A stretch of DNA of 64,000 nt, from NCBI RefSeq assembly GCF_002218085.1, contig NZ_BDUC01000001.1, positions 993,955 to 1,057,954 of the forward strand, read 5' to 3'. Position numbers and translations under genes: made by a program. Shown one piece after another: positions 61,927-64,000 of the stretch (position 1 is the stretch's first letter; the number at the start of each line of letters is the position of its first letter). Source of the DNA: Tolypothrix sp. NIES-4075. GTDB lineage: Bacteria; Cyanobacteriota; Cyanobacteriia; Cyanobacteriales; Nostocaceae. The notes under the pieces were generated by a model, which did no database searches, had not been told where the DNA came from, and saw nothing but the letters and a program-made list of their open reading frames with translations.

Positions 61927-62226
61927 TCAAAGTGAGAAACCAAGTACATCAATACCCACAGTTCTTGACACCATAACACCAATAAGCACCCCAAGACCTA
62001 GTGCCCTACGAAAATAATTAACGCCTTGAAATAATTCTAGCCACGCCCAAGTAAATAAAGAGCCAAAAGCAAGTACGTCTAACCCTGTATTAATTTCGCC
62101 TGTTGTAAAAACTAGTTTGAGCAAACTAGCTGTTATCCAGACAATAATTGGTAGATTTGGCATCTGAGCTATAACAATATTGCCATCGCTGTCACGGAAG
62201 ATTTTATCAAATAATGTATTTTGCAT
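61927..62226 (-). CDS. Small membrane protein of conserved type
   Basis: 99 residues from ATG 62226. Three hydrophobic segments (PNLPIIVWITASLLKLVF, VLAFGSLFTWAWLELF, LGLGVLIGVMV) with FQGVNYFRRALG between the last two. Looks like a small cyanobacterial integral membrane protein; function unknown. Confidence 0.6.
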   Translation of the reverse strand: MQNTLFDKIFRDSDGNIVIAQMPNLPIIVWITASLLKLVFTTGEINTGLDVLAFGSLFTWAWLELFQGVNYFRRALGLGVLIGVMVSRTVGIDVLGFSL

Positions 62227-62362
62227 AACTTTCAATTGCAACAATTAGCCAAAGCTATTAACTTACAAAAACTACTGTATTGCATTAAAACATTCAGGTC
62301 TTTCTCTTTTCATGCATCATTGTGCTGAGATTAGAAATACAATAGGAAGAGGCAAGCCGAAA

Positions 62363-62473
62363 ATGGTACAAGCTGTAAGCAAAAATCTGACATTGGCGGA
62401 GTTTCTGCAATTACCAGAAACGAAACCCGCCAGTGAGTATCTTGATGGTCAAATTAATCCAAAAACCCATTAG
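62363..62473 (+). pseudogene. Truncated Uma2 family gene
   Basis: Reads MVQAVSKNLTLAEFLQLPET then KPASEYLDGQI, the N-terminus of Uma2 proteins, and stops after 36 codons. The rest is missing. The MazE-like gene begins inside it. Confidence 0.7.
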
Positions 62474-62717
62474 AACCCGAATTGTCAGAATCGGCAATTC
62501 TCAAGGTATTCGTATTCCCAAACCCTTATTAGAACAAAGTGGTATTCACACAGAGGTGGAAATTGAGGTTCATGGCGATCGTTTAATTATTCGGGCAACA
62601 CCACGATTACGGGTTGGATGGGATAAAGCTTTTGCAGCAATGGCAGAGCGAGATGATGATGTTCTGCTAGATGATATTAATACAACAGACTGGGATCGAG
62701 TTGAGTGGGAATGGTAG
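62445..62717 (+). CDS. MazE-like antitoxin (AbrB/SpoVT fold)
   Basis: 90 residues from ATG 62445 (a GTG at 62433 is in frame). Swapped-hairpin motif RTRIVRIGNSQGIRIPKPLLEQ and an acidic tail (DDDVLLDDINTTDWDRVEWEW) that binds MazF. It binds its own promoter in the family. The N-terminus overlaps a truncated Uma2 gene. Confidence 0.88.
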   Translation: MVKLIQKPIRTRIVRIGNSQGIRIPKPLLEQSGIHTEVEIEVHGDRLIIRATPRLRVGWDKAFAAMAERDDDVLLDDINTTDWDRVEWEW

Positions 62718-63034
62718 TTAAGCGTTTTGATGTTTTCCTAGTTAATCTCGATCCCACCGTTGGTAGTGAAATCCAAAAGACGCGTCCCTGTGTAATTATT
62801 TCCCCAGACGAGATGAACCGCCATATTGCTACGGTCATTGTTGCTCCAATGACTACAAAGGGACAGATATATCCTACACGCATAGCTTGTGAGTTTCAAG
62901 GCAAAGATGGGCAGATTGTTCTCGACCAAATTAGCACAGTAGATAAAGTTCGATTGGTCAAACTACTTGGTCAAATTAGTGACGATGAGCAAAGAGCAGT
63001 TTTCGATATCTTGGCTGAGATGTTTGCCGAGTGA
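62711..63034 (+). CDS. MazF/PemK family mRNA interferase toxin
   Basis: 107 residues from ATG 62711, overlapping the antitoxin gene by 7 nt. Motifs RFDVFLVNLDPTVGSEIQKTRPCVIISPDEMN and QIVLDQISTVDKVRL are the conserved PemK/MazF core. Cleaves mRNA when free of antitoxin. Confidence 0.92.
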   Translation: MVVKRFDVFLVNLDPTVGSEIQKTRPCVIISPDEMNRHIATVIVAPMTTKGQIYPTRIACEFQGKDGQIVLDQISTVDKVRLVKLLGQISDDEQRAVFDILAEMFAE

Positions 63035-63198
63035 ACTACTTAGGAAGGAAAATTAAATAATATATAAATCAATGCTTACAAGCATTAATCTCAAATTTAA
63101 ATATATGTGCCAGTTGATTTTGTATTGTAACGCTTGCGTAAGTCCTATGAATATCTCAACTAAATAAAATACTCCAAATAGTAATTTTTAACCGACAT

Positions 63199-63810
63199 AT
63201 GGAATCACCCAATTTGTATGCGGAACCACGTATCAAACAATTTGTCGAAATTGCTGCTAACTATTGCTTATGGGCAGAAAGCTTCTCTAGCAATTTTACT
63301 GAACAGATGCTAATTGCTCGAAAGTTGTTGGCTGGACTTCATTTAGCAGTACTTGATCTACCCGATCTTGGTTGTGGCAAAGACGTAATAGATATTCCTT
63401 CCTTGAGTAAAGAAAATCATGTTTATCACCATTTTAAAAATATGCCTATCAATGGATATTGGGATGTGTTCGATCCACTGAATCAAGAAGATACACAGTC
63501 TGTATTCAACAGTTTAGCTGACGATCTAAGCGATATTTACAAGGATTTGAAGCGAGGCATAAGTAGGTTGGCGTTAAAATTTATCGTTATGACAAGGCAG
63601 GGGGCAGGGGGCAGGGAGCAAGGGGAAAAAGGATTTGAGCCTTGTTTACTTTTCTTCACACAGTTTGATTTTATAGCGCCGACTTACTTATTACTGTACA
63701 ATCAAGGCTATATCACCGAAGCAGTGTGGGAGTGGCGATTTCATTTCGAGATCCATTGGGGTGTTCACCTAGTTGGTGCACAAAGAGCAATTCACAGCTA
63801 CTTCTCGTAA
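63199..63810 (+). CDS. DUF5063 family protein with repeat-derived insert
   Basis: 203 residues. N-terminal YAEPRIKQFVEIAANYCLWAE, middle ADDLSDIYKDLKRGI and the C-terminal ITEAVWEWRFHFEIHWGVHLVGAQRAIHSY resemble DUF5063 proteins as I recall them. Between KRGI and the last part, about 45 residues (including TRQGAGGREQGEKG) are unlike the family and come from GGGGCAG repeats at about 63594-63700. Function unknown. Confidence 0.7.
   Translation: MESPNLYAEPRIKQFVEIAANYCLWAESFSSNFTEQMLIARKLLAGLHLAVLDLPDLGCGKDVIDIPSLSKENHVYHHFKNMPINGYWDVFDPLNQEDTQSVFNSLADDLSDIYKDLKRGISRLALKFIVMTRQGAGGREQGEKGFEPCLLFFTQFDFIAPTYLLLYNQGYITEAVWEWRFHFEIHWGVHLVGAQRAIHSYFS
63594..63640. repeat. GGGGCAG low-complexity repeat inside the DUF5063 gene
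   Basis: AGGCAGGGGGCAGGGGGCAG and similar units read in frame as QGAGGREQGE. A further ~60 nt of non-family sequence follows. Confidence 0.8.
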
Positions 63811-64000
63811 TGGATGCGGCAATTTTTCTCAAGCGTGTTCGCAATAATTCACAGCCATAAGATAATACCCTTTAGCAATCGCCTTGCATTATTTGGGAAG
63901 AATGCGTAGAATCAAGCGCTAAGGTTGCTTGCATCTGCTGATTTGTGTCTTGAGGTAATTGTATATTCCAAAACCTTTGTTATGGCAAATTAGTATTTAC

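Noticed and set aside
63811..64000. Protein-like minus-strand frame near the right edge (WNIQLPQDTNQQMQATL)
   Set aside because: It is closed by an upstream TAA within the window and has no start; too short to support as a gene or fragment.

Overview
The window is chromosomal DNA of a filamentous, probably heterocyst-forming cyanobacterium (Nostocales-like). The evidence is the photosynthetic gene content (cytochrome f, Rieske protein, MenB of phylloquinone synthesis, Vipp1), a very high density of the HIP1 octamer GCGATCGC, and many heptanucleotide tandem repeats (TGGGTAA, CAATTAC, TAGTTAG and GGGGCTA types), which are typical of heterocystous cyanobacteria. No rRNA, tRNA, CRISPR array or intact insertion sequence was recognised. 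Family assignments come from reading the proteins, not from database searches.

Layout. 1-6.5 kb: membrane protein tail, PLP aminotransferase, thioredoxin, Vipp1 and a PspA paralogue, a SPOR-like membrane protein, DciA (DnaB loader) and a small Cys-rich protein. 6.6-13.6 kb: MenB, a seven-bladed PLL-like lectin beside a possible cysteine peptidase, a GST, two MITE-like elements, a membrane pentapeptide-repeat protein and a broken relative. 13.9-19.4 kb: a flavoprotein-SelD fusion, then an AT-rich islet with a probable type II restriction-modification pair and a YhaV-type toxin-antitoxin pair. 19.5-22.6 kb: petC-petA beside DUF3067 and tatC. 24-31 kb: a two-gene NTPase system (AAA-type ATPase, then a 1695-residue protein with TPR-like, STAND NTPase, transmembrane and 14 WD40 segments), followed by a DUF6888/DUF6887 pair. 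31-46.8 kb: lytic transglycosylase, slipin, a CD225-pilin-like fusion, a UbiH-like hydroxylase, duplicated His-rich secreted peptides, YebC, a sugar-binding lipoprotein, Uma2, glucokinase, a histidine phosphatase and a GH57 enzyme. 46.9-53.1 kb: grpE, dnaK, then dnaJ-tusA-rsgA with overlapping ends. 53.6-58.3 kb: pilB-pilT-pilC. 58.3-63.8 kb: accessory genes with DUF433/DUF5615 and MazEF-type toxin-antitoxin pairs, gene fragments and a DUF5063 protein.

How genes work together. The Rieske protein carries a twin-arginine signal, and tatC lies close by. GrpE, DnaK and DnaJ form one chaperone cycle. PilB and PilT drive extension and retraction of type IV pili through PilC. The AAA-ATPase/STAND-WD40 pair overlaps by 34 nt and looks like a signalling or conflict system; it is the strongest candidate here for a poorly described system.

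A second theme is repeat DNA entering reading frames. The aminotransferase, RsgA, the SelD fusion and the DUF5063 protein each carry an internal in-frame insert built from repeats that are also intergenic here. The sugar-binding protein has a repeat-like N-terminus, and three other proteins end inside repeats.
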